Source: Cytophagales bacterium
Lineage (GTDB): Bacteria > Bacteroidota > Bacteroidia > Cytophagales > Spirosomataceae
Assembly: GCA_013298865.1 (NCBI GenBank)
Contig: JAAFJL010000001.1
Location: 39,739 to 103,738 of the forward strand
Direction: 5' to 3'
Length of the DNA: 64,000 nt
Each line of letters opens with the position of its first letter. Position 1 is the first letter of the stretch. Of this stretch, positions 7,385 to 16,419 are shown piece by piece. The position numbers were made by a program, and so were the translations under genes. Below the pieces are notes generated by a model, which saw nothing but the letters and a program-made list of their open reading frames with translations, was not told the origin of the DNA and searched no databases.

Positions 7385-9751
7385 CTAAAAATTGAAATTC
7401 CATGTTAATGATGGAATGATACTACCAAAAACTGTGAGCTGATACGACTGAGTTGTTTTGTTGAATTTGGTAAAATAAATTGAGTACGGGTTTTGTCTTC
7501 CATAGAAATTATACATCGAAAACACCCAAGTACCATATCGTTTTTGTTCTTTTTTCTTTCGGGTTTCCCAAGAAAAAGACATATCCAAACGATGGTAATC
7601 TGGTATTCTGTCTTGATTTCTGAGTGAATAATTGATGATTGGAGTGCTTTTGTAGGCGTAAGTACCATCTGGGTAAATCGCAGGGCGACCAGTACTGTAC
7701 GTGAAATTGGCAGAGTAATTCCAGCCCCGTCCTAAGTTATAAGTAGTTGAAATATTGAGGGTATGGGGTTTGTCGAAAGTAGATGGAAACCATGCCCCTT
7801 GATTGACATTTTCTATCGGAAAAGCCCCCTGAGTAGCCACCAACGAACGTGCATAAGAATAATTGGCTTGTCCTGTTAGTTTTCCTTTGTTCTTTTTTAC
7901 GCTAAATTCTATCCCATAAGCCTTACCGACAGCAGTAATCAAATCGGTTTCTATGAAAGGATTTAGCAATAAAGTTGCTCCATTTTTGTATTCGATAATT
8001 GAGCTAATATCCTTGTAATATGCTTCAACGGATGTCTCAAAGGTATTATCATTAAAATTTCTGAATAAACCCACAGCGTATTGGTCGCCTACTTGTGGCG
8101 GTATGTAGGTGTCGCTTAGTTTCCAATAATCTACTGGCGAAATGGCTGTGGTATTAGAAATCAGATGGAGGTATTGTCGCATTCGGTTATAGCTCATTTT
8201 CAGAGACATCAATTCAGAAAGCCCAACCCGCATAGAAATTCGTGGTTCAAGACCACTATAAGTTTGAATTTTCTCTCCGTCCTGATACACTTTTTGTCCT
8301 GCAATACTCCCCGTACTTTTGGGTAAATTTGGCAAATACTGAGCTACTGTTTTTGCCCCATAATTACTAAACTGACTGTACCGCAAACCCGCCTGTAAAG
8401 TAATCGTTGGCGAAATCACCCACTCTTCGCTGACATAAGCTGCTATTTCGGTGGCTTGTTCTGGCTCTAATTTTTTGGGATTGATATTGGATTTGTCGTT
8501 GGATGGATTTCGTTCTCCAAGAACATTATTGTAGCGAATAATATTACCCCCTAATTCTAATTTATGGGCTTCGTTTGGACTAAAAAGTAAGCCCGTTTTT
8601 ACTTCTTGATGTTTGATGGAAGATTGATACAAAAATCCCAAAAATTCCTTCAATCCCTCCATCTCGAACCGATAATTACTGTAAACCAATGCGGTATTGA
8701 GCGAGAGTTTCTTGCTAAGGATTACCCCCCACTGCAAACTTGCCATTTCGGATTTCCAAGCATAAGAAGTGTCTTCGGGGAATTTGAAATCATCATAACC
8801 CCGATAATACGAAACTGCAAGGTTATGTTTTGTATTGGGTTTGAAATTTAATTTGAGGTTGGCATCATAAAAACTTCCTCTACTATTTTCAAAACGCTCG
8901 GGAAATTGCTTGATAATCCAATTTGGATAAGCAATTCTGGTTGCTGCCAGAAAAGTTAATTTGTCAGAAATTGGTCCTTCAACTAATAATTTTGTACTAA
9001 TATTCCCAACTCCGCCAGAGACATTTATTCTTTCGGTGTTTCCCGTTTTAGTACTCATTTTTACCAAAGAAGACAGCCTACCGCCATACTGAGCAGGAAT
9101 TCCGCCTTTTAGTAACGTTACATCTTGCAAAATATCGGGGTTGACATTGGCAAAAAAACCAAGTAAATGCGAAGAATTGAAAACGGGGGCTTCGTCGAGC
9201 AAGATAAGATTTTGGTCAACCCGTCCGCCACGTACATTGAAACCACCAGCACCTTCGCCAACAGTACTAACCCCAGGCTGAAGCAACAATGCTTTGATAA
9301 TATCTACTTCCCCAAAGACAACGGGGATTTTTTTAATGTTTTGAAGATTAAGCCGTACGGTACTCATTTCAATACTTTTTACATTGGCATCAGCTTTTTT
9401 GCCTTTCACTTCTACTTCATCCAAATCTTTGATTTCTTCTGTCAATTCTACATCATAAACGGTGTCATCAGTAATATCTAACTCTCGTGTTTTGGAATAA
9501 TACCCCACCGCAGAGACTTTGACGGTGACTCGACCGAAAGGAATTTTGAGAGAATATGCTCCATTTTGATCTGTAACCGCCCCTTTTTTTGAACCCAATA
9601 TCGAAATGTTAGCCCCAACAATCGGCTTTTGGGTATTCTTGTCCGTGATAATTCCAGAAAGCACAACATTTGCCTGACTTTCAAAATTTACCATAAAAAT
9701 GGCAATGAAAAAGAGGGGAAAGAGAAAAGATTTTAGAGTGTTGTTGACCAT
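7385..9751 (-). CDS. TonB-dependent receptor with carboxypeptidase-like N-terminal domain
   Basis: 788 residues: Sec signal peptide (1-27), a CarboxypepD_reg-like domain (~30-115, SGIITDKNTQKPIVGANISI then YSLKIPFGRVTVKVSAVGYY), a plug (~120-230, KIPVVFGEVDIIKALLLQPG, GGFNVRGGRVDQNLILLDEA) and a 22-strand-type barrel ending SIIPSLTWNFNF. It imports an unidentified substrate across the outer membrane. It is the first gene of a minus-strand group with the DUF4249 and Kelch lipoproteins, a typical receptor plus surface-lipoprotein arrangement. It is paralogous to the truncated receptor at 1-1866. The ATG at 9751 gives a well-formed signal peptide and is a sound start. Confidence 0.94.
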   Translation of the reverse strand: MVNNTLKSFLFPLFFIAIFMVNFESQANVVLSGIITDKNTQKPIVGANISILGSKKGAVTDQNGAYSLKIPFGRVTVKVSAVGYYSKTRELDITDDTVYDVELTEEIKDLDEVEVKGKKADANVKSIEMSTVRLNLQNIKKIPVVFGEVDIIKALLLQPGVSTVGEGAGGFNVRGGRVDQNLILLDEAPVFNSSHLLGFFANVNPDILQDVTLLKGGIPAQYGGRLSSLVKMSTKTGNTERINVSGGVGNISTKLLVEGPISDKLTFLAATRIAYPNWIIKQFPERFENSRGSFYDANLKLNFKPNTKHNLAVSYYRGYDDFKFPEDTSYAWKSEMASLQWGVILSKKLSLNTALVYSNYRFEMEGLKEFLGFLYQSSIKHQEVKTGLLFSPNEAHKLELGGNIIRYNNVLGERNPSNDKSNINPKKLEPEQATEIAAYVSEEWVISPTITLQAGLRYSQFSNYGAKTVAQYLPNLPKSTGSIAGQKVYQDGEKIQTYSGLEPRISMRVGLSELMSLKMSYNRMRQYLHLISNTTAISPVDYWKLSDTYIPPQVGDQYAVGLFRNFNDNTFETSVEAYYKDISSIIEYKNGATLLLNPFIETDLITAVGKAYGIEFSVKKNKGKLTGQANYSYARSLVATQGAFPIENVNQGAWFPSTFDKPHTLNISTTYNLGRGWNYSANFTYSTGRPAIYPDGTYAYKSTPIINYSLRNQDRIPDYHRLDMSFSWETRKKKEQKRYGTWVFSMYNFYGRQNPYSIYFTKFNKTTQSYQLTVFGSIIPSLTWNFNF

Positions 9752-9893
9752 ACAGAAATTTCCAAAGAAGTGAAAACTGAATTTAGAGATATTACGTAAC
9801 CATCTGGTTTTTAGAAAACTGTGAATAAAAGCACAGAAAAAATCTATTTCCTAAAGCTACTAAAATATTTCTGATAGCAGAATAAGGTTTTAG

Positions 9894-9933
9894 AAAATAT
9901 CGGAAAAACGGATAATTTTACTGAGTTTTTGGT
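9894..9933. repeat. 40-base direct repeat, copy 2 (partner at 2303-2343)
   Basis: Contains TATCGGAAAAACGGATAATT followed by ACTGAGTTTTTGGT, matching 2303-2343 apart from one substitution and one indel. It lies in the divergent gap between the TonB receptor and the S41 peptidase gene. No consensus promoter is positioned after it here, unlike copy 1. Confidence 0.68.
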
Positions 9934-9987
9934 ATCATCATTGAGAGAATTTTCTATGACTTTAATCCAATATTTGTAAAACATGAT

Positions 9988-10022
9988 ACCCTCATTTAGC
10001 CATTGACTAAGTGAGGGTTTTT
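9988..10022 (+). terminator. Hairpin with T-tract upstream of S41 gene
   Basis: ACCCTCATTTAG, a CCATTGA loop, CTAAGTGAGGGT, then TTTTT. It nearly duplicates the hairpin at 11082-11118, including the identical loop. No plus-strand gene ends before it, so it is either an attenuator in the S41 leader or the end of a lost gene or small RNA. Confidence 0.65.
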
Positions 10023-10084
10023 GTTTAGATACACATTATTTTGCATCTTTATACTTACTTATTTTTAAACTCATACATCATAAC

Positions 10085-11056
10085 ATGAAAAATCAAATCA
10101 GAAATTGCACGCTATTAATTTTTTTCCTCATCATTTGGGGGTGTAAGAAAACAGAAGAACAAATTGTTACTCCAGTAGAGACTTACATTACGGAAATGAT
10201 TTCAATTATGGAAACCAATTCAATTAATCGAAAGACCATTGATTGGATTAGTTTCAAAGAGAAAGTATTAGGAAAAGTGAAAGGAGTCCAAAGTTTTAAT
10301 GACCCTAAATTTAACTCGGCTATTTCGTTAGCTCTTGACTTACTTAAAGATTCTCATAGTTTTTATGTTGACCGAAACGATAAAGATGTTTCAGGGACAA
10401 TCAGTAGTGTTTCTTGCTATGCTAATCCACTTGTTATACCAAATCCAGACAAAGAAATTGGATATGTAAGGATAACAGGTACAGAAATCTTCACGGATGA
10501 AGCAGGTGTAAATGCTTTTGCGGAAAAATTACAAAATACCATTAAAGCAAACGACAGCAAAGCTATTAAAGGTTGGATTGTTGATTTAAGAAGTAATTTT
10601 GGAGGAAATATGTGGCCCATGCTTGCTGGAATAGGACCGATTCTTGGAGGAAGTACCAATGGAACAATAGGATATTTCATAAAACCAGATGGTACTGAAA
10701 CCAAATGGAATTATCTTGATGGTGTAGTGAATGGAATAAATATCACACAATATAAACTGATAAACCCAAATCCAAAAGTAGCAGTACTGACAGACCAAGC
10801 AACGGCAAGTTCTGGCGAGGCGTTAGTAATTGCGTTCAAGGAAAGACCCAATACCAAAAGTTTTGGTACACCAACTTGTGGGCTGTCAACTTCCAACAAA
10901 AGTTATAAACTATCTGACGGAGCCTATCTCTTTTTAACAGTCTCTACCATGGCAGACAGAACAAAGAAAAAATATGGTAGTAGTGTTATTCCAGATGTTG
11001 TTGAAACAGACCAACAAGTCTATCTAAAGAAAGCAATTGATTGGTTGAAAGAGTAA
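10085..11056 (+). CDS. S41-family (tail-specific-protease-like) lipoprotein peptidase
   Basis: 323 residues. The N-terminus is hydrophobic and ends in IWGC-KKTEE, a lipobox, so it is probably an envelope lipoprotein. The C-terminal half is an S41 peptidase domain: GWIVDLRSNFGGNMWPMLAG is the standard strand-turn of the family, and LTDQATASSGEALVIAFK carries the catalytic Ser (SSGE, near residue 243), followed by FGTPTCGLSTSNKSYKLSDG. No PDZ domain is visible between signal and protease domain, so it resembles the retinol-binding-like/tricorn-type short S41 proteins more than full CtpA. It stands alone between two near-identical terminator hairpins. Substrate unknown. Confidence 0.82.
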   Translation: MKNQIRNCTLLIFFLIIWGCKKTEEQIVTPVETYITEMISIMETNSINRKTIDWISFKEKVLGKVKGVQSFNDPKFNSAISLALDLLKDSHSFYVDRNDKDVSGTISSVSCYANPLVIPNPDKEIGYVRITGTEIFTDEAGVNAFAEKLQNTIKANDSKAIKGWIVDLRSNFGGNMWPMLAGIGPILGGSTNGTIGYFIKPDGTETKWNYLDGVVNGINITQYKLINPNPKVAVLTDQATASSGEALVIAFKERPNTKSFGTPTCGLSTSNKSYKLSDGAYLFLTVSTMADRTKKKYGSSVIPDVVETDQQVYLKKAIDWLKE

Positions 11057-11081
11057 TATCAATCAATTATCAAAGCCATTT

Positions 11082-11118
11082 AAACCCCCACTTAGCCATT
11101 GACTAAGTGGGGGTTTTT
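11082..11118 (+). terminator. Rho-independent terminator after S41 peptidase
   Basis: AAACCCCCACTTAG, loop CCATTGA, CTAAGTGGGGGTTTTT. A 14-base stem with T-tract, 25 bases after the stop codon. Its loop and inner stem are identical to the hairpin upstream of the gene at 9988-10022. Confidence 0.88.
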
Positions 11119-11212
11119 GTTTAAAAAAAACATCTAACTCCCTGACTGTAAGGCTTAAAAATAGTACCTTTCTGATAATCGTTGCACTTTTCTATGAACT
11201 TTTAATCATTCA

Positions 11213-11243
11213 TTGACTTTCGATATTTAGCGGACTATATTTG
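11213..11243 (+). promoter_or_regulatory. Bacteroidota-type promoter for plsY
   Basis: TTG at 11213-11215, 20 bases, then TATATTTG at 11236-11243, matching TAnnTTTG. The predicted transcript start (~11250) is ~33 bases before the plsY ATG. Confidence 0.65.
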
Positions 11244-11282
11244 ATGACTTTTTCTGTAATACGTTAACCGTAACTCGTAAAT

Positions 11283-11927
11283 ATGATACTAACTTTATTA
11301 ATAATTGGAGGTACAATTGCTGCCTATCTGTTGGGGTCAATTCCAACAGGGATTTGGTATGGAGAAGCCTATTTTGGCATGGATATTCGCCAACATGGAA
11401 GTGGAAATGCTGGTGCAACTAATACTTTTAGGGTCTTAGGGAAACGTGCAGGAACAGTTGTTCTTTTGATTGATGCTATCAAGGGTTGGATTGCTACTTC
11501 AATTGCTTTGATGCTCTATTACAGTCACTTAGTAGATTGGAACGACTGCGAAAGCCTGAAATTAGTCTTTGGTTTTTCGGCAGTTGTGGGTCATATCTTT
11601 CCGATATTTTCAAAATTCAAAGGAGGAAAAGGAGTTGCTACATTACTTGGTATGGTCATGTCTGTACACGCAGAGGCAGCCTTGGTTTGTATGGTGATTT
11701 TCTTCTTGGTTTTCTTGGCTTCTAATTATGTTTCATTGGGGTCTATTATTGCAGCGTTGTCATTTCCGATGCTATTAGTTTTGCAGGCTTTTGGACAAGA
11801 AAATATATTGATTATCATTTTCGGATTTGGATTGTTTTTACTCATTGCAATTACTCATCGTAAAAATATTGTAAGGTTATTTAAAGGAAAAGAAAGTCGA
11901 ATTTACCTGCGACCCAAAAAGAAATAG
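11283..11927 (+). CDS. plsY: Glycerol-3-phosphate acyltransferase PlsY
   Basis: 214 residues, normal length for PlsY, the inner-membrane enzyme that moves an acyl group from acyl-phosphate to glycerol-3-phosphate in the first step of phospholipid synthesis. The three signature motifs are present: GSIPTGIWYG, HGSGNAGATNTFRVLGK (motif 1 with the catalytic Ser/His area) and FKGGKGVATLLG (phosphate/acyl site). Five hydrophobic segments fit the known topology. It has its own promoter (11213-11243) and is monocistronic in appearance, with the M20 peptidase 140 bases downstream under a separate -7 box. A very secure call. Confidence 0.97.
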   Translation: MILTLLIIGGTIAAYLLGSIPTGIWYGEAYFGMDIRQHGSGNAGATNTFRVLGKRAGTVVLLIDAIKGWIATSIALMLYYSHLVDWNDCESLKLVFGFSAVVGHIFPIFSKFKGGKGVATLLGMVMSVHAEAALVCMVIFFLVFLASNYVSLGSIIAALSFPMLLVLQAFGQENILIIIFGFGLFLLIAITHRKNIVRLFKGKESRIYLRPKKK

Positions 11928-12010
11928 GGCAATTTGAAAATTCCTTAATTTGAAAATTTGGAAAATAGATAATTTGGAAACTATGTCTTAATTTTTTATT
12001 CCTTAACGTT

Positions 12011-12018
12011 TATCTTTG
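12011..12018 (+). promoter_or_regulatory. -7 box (TATCTTTG) for M20 dipeptidase
   Basis: TATCTTTG fits TAnnTTTG. No good TTTG is seen 19-20 bases upstream. A transcript starting ~12025 would leave only ~8 bases before the ATG at 12033, which favours the ATG at 12069. Confidence 0.5.
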
Positions 12019-12068
12019 TCTCTCATCAATCAATGGTGAGAGATTTTTTTTTCTCAAAAACTAAAAAC

Positions 12069-13433
12069 ATGAAATCATATATTCAAACAAACAAAGACCG
12101 ATTCCTTACTGAACTCTTAGATTGGCTCAGAATTCCTTCGGTTAGTGCTGATAATAAATTTGCTGGGGATGTTCGGAAAGCAGCAGAATTTATTGCTGAA
12201 AAATTCAAGGCAGCAGGAGCAGACGATGTAGAAATCAGCGAAACAGCAGGGCATCCGATTGTTTTCGGACAAAAAATTATTGATAAATCGCTGCCTACAA
12301 TCTTGGTTTATGGGCATTATGATGTCCAACCTGCTGACCCTTATGAACTTTGGGATTCACCGCCTTTTGAACCTGTGGTAAAGGATGAAAAAATCTTTGC
12401 CCGTGGTTCATGTGATGACAAGGGGCAGGTCTATATGCACGTAAAGGCATTTGAAACCATGATGGCGACCAATTCTTTAGCCTGTAATGTCAAGTTTATG
12501 ATTGAGGGCGAAGAGGAAGTTGGCTCAAACAATTTGGGGATTTTTGTTGCTGCCAACAAAGCAAAATTAAGTGCAGATGTTATCTTGATTTCGGACACTG
12601 CCATAGTTGCCAATGATATTCCTTCGATTGATGTCGGTTTGCGTGGATTGAGTTATTTAGAAGTTGAAGTGACAGGTTCAAATCGTGATTTACATTCGGG
12701 AGTTTATGGTGGTGCTGTGGCAAATCCGATTAATGTTTTGGCAAAAATGATTGCCTCATTGCACGACGAAAATAATCATATCACGATTCCGCATTTCTAT
12801 GATAATGTTGCAGAACTTTCAACCATCGAAAGAGCCGCAATGGCAGAAACGCCTTTTAGTTTAGAAGAATATAAAAAAGATTTGGGTATCAATGATATTC
12901 GTGGCGAAGCAGGCTATTCGACCATCGAAAGAGCATCTATCCGCCCTACTTTAGATGCCAATGGTATCTGGGGAGGTTACATCGGCGAGGGTTCTAAGAC
13001 AGTTTTACCTTCAAAAGCATTTGCTAAAATCTCAATGCGTTTAGTGCCAAACCAAACGACAGCAGAGATTACGGAGCTTTTTACGAACCACTTTTTGTCT
13101 ATCGCTCCCGCAGGTGTAAGTGTGCAGGTACGTCCGCATCATGGCGGAGAACCTTATGTAACTCCCACAGATTCAATTGCTTACCAAGCTGCCGAAATGG
13201 CAATGCAGGAAAGTTTCAATAAAAAACCAGTACCTACTCGTGGCGGAGGAAGTATCCCGATTGTGGCTTTGTTTGAAAAAGAATTAGGGCTAAAAACGGT
13301 ACTGATGGGCTTTGGTTTGGACACAGATGCGATTCATTCGCCAAATGAGCATTTTGGACTTTTCAATTTTTATAAAGGTATCGAAACCATTCCTTTGTAT
13401 TTCAAATATTTTGCAGAATTGAGTAAGAAGTAA
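12069..13433 (+). CDS. M20-family dipeptidase
   Basis: 454 residues from the ATG at 12069; the upstream ATG at 12033 would add a poorly conserved RDFFFSKTKN stretch and lies too close to the promoter. This is a cytosolic zinc dipeptidase of the M20/M25/M40 group. Metal and catalytic residues are visible in order: VYGHYDVQPADP (His, Asp), GSCDDKGQ (bridging Asp), EGEEEVGS (catalytic Glu and ligand Glu), LISDT (Asp) and FGLDTDAIHSPNEHFGL (C-terminal His). The lid/dimerisation domain lies between (about residues 200-370). It probably completes peptide breakdown to amino acids. It is followed by 120 bases and the VOC gene. The family is sure; specificity is open. Confidence 0.93.
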   Translation: MKSYIQTNKDRFLTELLDWLRIPSVSADNKFAGDVRKAAEFIAEKFKAAGADDVEISETAGHPIVFGQKIIDKSLPTILVYGHYDVQPADPYELWDSPPFEPVVKDEKIFARGSCDDKGQVYMHVKAFETMMATNSLACNVKFMIEGEEEVGSNNLGIFVAANKAKLSADVILISDTAIVANDIPSIDVGLRGLSYLEVEVTGSNRDLHSGVYGGAVANPINVLAKMIASLHDENNHITIPHFYDNVAELSTIERAAMAETPFSLEEYKKDLGINDIRGEAGYSTIERASIRPTLDANGIWGGYIGEGSKTVLPSKAFAKISMRLVPNQTTAEITELFTNHFLSIAPAGVSVQVRPHHGGEPYVTPTDSIAYQAAEMAMQESFNKKPVPTRGGGSIPIVALFEKELGLKTVLMGFGLDTDAIHSPNEHFGLFNFYKGIETIPLYFKYFAELSKK

Positions 13434-13556
13434 TGAACCACAAAGGTATAAAGGAAACAAAGTTTTGAATGTTGACTCGTGACATTACCCCAAGGTCTGT
13501 GGCACGCCATAGGAGAAACCATTTTTTTAAACTTTGCAAAAGACTAAATTATTGCC

Positions 13557-13946
13557 ATGCTTCAAATTAATCGTATTCATCATGTAGCTATTATTTGTTC
13601 AGATTATCAAAAATCTAAACATTTTTATACAGAAATTCTTGGGTTTAAAATCGTGAACGAATATTATCGTGCAGAACGCCAGTCTTATAAGTTAGATTTA
13701 TCGGTAAATGATTTGTACCAAATTGAATTATTTTCCTTTCCCAATCCTCCTACACGTACTTCTCGCCCAGAAGCGTGTGGATTACGTCATATAGCTTTCG
13801 AGGTAAATAAGATTAATGAAACCAGAGAAGAACTAATAAAGGAAAATATTGATTGTGAGGAAGTTAGGATAGATGAATTTACAAATAAAGCCTTCTTTTT
13901 TATTGAAGACCCAGACGGCTTGCCCATAGAATTTTACGAAAAATAA
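13557..13946 (+). CDS. VOC-superfamily (glyoxalase-like) metalloprotein, YaeR-type
   Basis: 129 residues forming two beta-alpha-beta-beta-beta units of the vicinal-oxygen-chelate fold: INRIHHVAIICSDYQKSKHF at the start (His ligand), YQIELF (Glu), GLRHIAFEV (His) and DPDGLPIEFYE (Glu). All four metal positions are present. Overall it resembles the short YaeR/GloA2 group rather than classical lactoylglutathione lyase, so the substrate is not certain. It is a single-domain protein expected to form a homodimer in the cytoplasm. It stands alone between the M20 peptidase and the DUF2911 gene, with no operon evidence. Confidence 0.87.
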   Translation: MLQINRIHHVAIICSDYQKSKHFYTEILGFKIVNEYYRAERQSYKLDLSVNDLYQIELFSFPNPPTRTSRPEACGLRHIAFEVNKINETREELIKENIDCEEVRIDEFTNKAFFFIEDPDGLPIEFYEK

Positions 13947-14023
13947 CTGATAATGTAGTGGCAATTGTGTCAATTTGACACCACAGAAAAGAACACATTT
14001 TTTCATTTTTAAAACCCAATATC

Positions 14024-14575
14024 ATGAACAAATTCTTGAAAAGAACGCTAATCGTACTTGGTGTATTGGCAGTTGTATTATTTGGAGCTTACAAGTTTTT
14101 ACAAAATCAAACCAAAAAAGCCAGTCCAGAAGCTACTGTTGAGTACAAAAATGGAGCAAATATTTCCGTTTTTTATTGCAGACCTTCCAAAAAAGGAAGA
14201 GAAATTTTTGGTGGAAAAATAGTTCCGTTTGGTAAAGTTTGGCGTACAGGTGCCAACGAAGCAACGACTTTTACGACGGATAAAAATCTTACGATTGGCG
14301 GAAAGGTTTTACCTGCTGGAAAATATACCCTATGGACAATCCCAGAAAAAGATAGTTGGACAGTTATTTTCAACAAAAAAGAATATCCTTGGGGCGTAGG
14401 TTTTGATAGTGTTGCCAGTCGTGAAGCAGCAGAAGATGCTCTGCAAGTGGTTGTACCAGTAGAAGGTACAGAAAATGTTCAAGAGCAATTTGAAATTTCA
14501 GTTGTTGATCAACCAGCACTTTCATTAATTTTTGCATGGGACAAAACTAAAGTTGTTGTACCAATGACGCTTTAG
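14024..14575 (+). CDS. DUF2911 domain protein, membrane-anchored
   Basis: 183 residues. An N-terminal membrane segment (residues ~8-26, RTLIVLGVLAVVLFGAYKFL) without a clear lipobox or cleavage site suggests anchoring in the inner membrane with the domain in the periplasm. The rest is DUF2911: VEYKNGANISVFYCRPSKKG, FGKVWRTGANEATTF, LPAGKYTLWTIPEKDSWTVI and NKKEYPWG are the typical conserved blocks. The function of DUF2911 is not known. It is followed by a long inverted repeat (14591-14796). Confidence 0.88.
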   Translation: MNKFLKRTLIVLGVLAVVLFGAYKFLQNQTKKASPEATVEYKNGANISVFYCRPSKKGREIFGGKIVPFGKVWRTGANEATTFTTDKNLTIGGKVLPAGKYTLWTIPEKDSWTVIFNKKEYPWGVGFDSVASREAAEDALQVVVPVEGTENVQEQFEISVVDQPALSLIFAWDKTKVVVPMTL

Positions 14576-14590
14576 GAATGTGTATTTTTT

Positions 14591-14796
14591 GCCTGCTCAC
14601 GCTTGAATATTTCGAGCGTGTAGTCACTCAGCGTTTGTAACGCTGCTCGCACTATTAATATTAATTCCAATCTGGTTGTGAACGAAGGTGTGGCGTACTT
14701 AACAACAAAGAATAATCAAGTGGATTGGAGATGTTTTTTTCCAGCGTTATAAACGCTGAGTGATTGCATACTCGAAATATTCGAGCGTGAGCGGGT
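14591..14796. repeat. ~206-bp inverted-repeat element E
   Basis: The left arm (GCCTGCTCACGCTTGAATAT...CAGCGTTTGTAACGCTG) is complementary over ~54 bases to the right arm ending GAGCGTGAGCGGG. The middle ~100 bases are mostly unpaired except CCAATC/GATTGG. The first 23 bases recur, slightly changed, at 16375-16398 after the next gene. It does not share the apex motif of the 161-bp family. Confidence 0.75.
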
Positions 14797-14906
14797 AAAT
14801 TAACTATATTTCTCTGCAATAAGAATTTTGTAACTATTCTAAAATAATTCTCATAGCCTCTAAAATTAATAGTTATCATGTTTAAAAATGATTCCATTAA
14901 CCTAAA

Positions 14907-16361
14907 ATGAAAAAAATCCTAATAATTTTATACTCGTTAATATCCCAACTTCTTTTAGGACAAAACTCGCCAAACGTCCATATTGAAGGAAAATTAGCTC
15001 CTTATGATAAAGAAATCAAATCTATAAAATTCCAAAAGCAAGGGTTACGGAGTCACTTAACTATTGACCCTGATATTGAGATTCCCCTTAGTAATAAAGG
15101 TGAATTTAAGGCGGATGTATTCATTGAAAAACCAAGTTTCTATGATTTAAAGGATTTATGGTGGGGGCATACTATGCTTATTCAGCCTGGCGATACCATT
15201 AAAGTTACCTTGCAAGAAATCAAAAAAAGTGAAGCTGAAAAAAATGCAGCTATGTTTACCTATAAGATGAAAGCTCAGTCTAAGAAATTGGGGGACATTG
15301 TGATATTTGATGAATATATTGACAAAGTAGGTTTTGCAACAAAGATAAATCTTCAAAAGGATTCTCCAGAAATTTTCAAAAAACGGTGTGAAGATAATGT
15401 TATCATTGGATTATCTATTTTAGAAAAATACGATAAAATTCAAAAGGTTTCAGCACTTTTTAAAGAATGGTTTCCTCAATATCTGAATGCTCGATATACC
15501 CTATCAATGTGTGAGGCACTTTATAAAATTTCAAAAAATAAGATTCCCCAAAACTATTTTGAGAGGTTACAAATTCTTAGTTTTAATGACCCAGTTATAG
15601 CCACAATCTGTGACCAGTACATGACTGCTGCATCAGTAAAAAATTGGTATGTTTTCAATAATTTTGATATTAAAAATCCTTATGGAAATCTAAAGGGTAT
15701 TTTTGATGGAAGTCGGAAAAACTATACTGGAATCATCAAAGACAGGCTTATGGGTTGGAATTTAGAAGATTTTGCAGATAAAAAATCACCAGACTTTGAG
15801 GAATGTTATCAGATATTTTTGAAAGAATGTCAGAATCAAACTATTAAAAATAGCGTCATTAAAAAAGTTAAAGCAACGCAAAAAAACAATGTTGTAAAAT
15901 CTGGAAAAGTGCCAACTTTCAAGGATTTTATTAGTAAGACTCAAGTAGAAGACTTTGCAGGAAAATCATTTTATTTATCAGAAATTTTATCTGATACAAC
16001 TATTACTTTGTTAGATTTTGGAGCGAGCTGGTGTGGTCCTTGCAAAGAACAACAACCTCTTGTTGAAGATTTAGAAAAATTATACAAAGGAATGGTTCAA
16101 TTTATTTACCTCTCAACTGATACGGATGAAATTAAATGGAGAAATTCAGTAAAAGATAAAAGTCCAGAAAAACTAAAAAGTCAATTTGTTATTAGCGAGT
16201 TTACTTCATCACCGATAAATCAATATTTTGACATCAACTTAATTCCTCGTTATATTCTTATATCAAAAAAGCGTGGAATTGTCTTGAACGCTCAACTACC
16301 GTTACCCTCATTATCAGAAGATTTTGAGAATATTATTCAGAAAAATATTCCTTTGAGGTAA
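14907..16361 (+). CDS. TlpA-like periplasmic thioredoxin-domain protein
   Basis: 484 residues: signal peptide (MKKILIILYSLISQLLLGQ), a long N-terminal region with a DUF4369-like beta segment (~25-100) and helices of unknown role, then a TlpA/AhpC-type thioredoxin domain from about residue 345. The active site is DFGASWCGPCKEQQPLVEDL with Cys376 and Cys379, and a cis-Pro loop occurs at LIPRYILIS. Such proteins are envelope thiol-disulfide reductases, common in Bacteroidota and linked to cytochrome maturation or stress. The gene lies between element E and a fragment of E, and is isolated from other transcription units. Partner proteins are unknown. Confidence 0.85.
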   Translation: MKKILIILYSLISQLLLGQNSPNVHIEGKLAPYDKEIKSIKFQKQGLRSHLTIDPDIEIPLSNKGEFKADVFIEKPSFYDLKDLWWGHTMLIQPGDTIKVTLQEIKKSEAEKNAAMFTYKMKAQSKKLGDIVIFDEYIDKVGFATKINLQKDSPEIFKKRCEDNVIIGLSILEKYDKIQKVSALFKEWFPQYLNARYTLSMCEALYKISKNKIPQNYFERLQILSFNDPVIATICDQYMTAASVKNWYVFNNFDIKNPYGNLKGIFDGSRKNYTGIIKDRLMGWNLEDFADKKSPDFEECYQIFLKECQNQTIKNSVIKKVKATQKNNVVKSGKVPTFKDFISKTQVEDFAGKSFYLSEILSDTTITLLDFGASWCGPCKEQQPLVEDLEKLYKGMVQFIYLSTDTDEIKWRNSVKDKSPEKLKSQFVISEFTSSPINQYFDINLIPRYILISKKRGIVLNAQLPLPSLSEDFENIIQKNIPLR

Positions 16362-16374
16362 ATATTATTCCAAA

Positions 16375-16398
16375 GCCTGCTCACACTCGAATATTTCT
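16375..16398. repeat. Fragment of element E end
   Basis: GCCTGCTCACACTCGAATAT followed by TTC repeats the left arm of the element at 14591-14796. Only the terminus is present; the complementary arm is missing. It suggests a truncated copy or a breakpoint. Confidence 0.6.
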
Positions 16399-16419
16399 AC
16401 CTCTCCAACCCCAATCATC

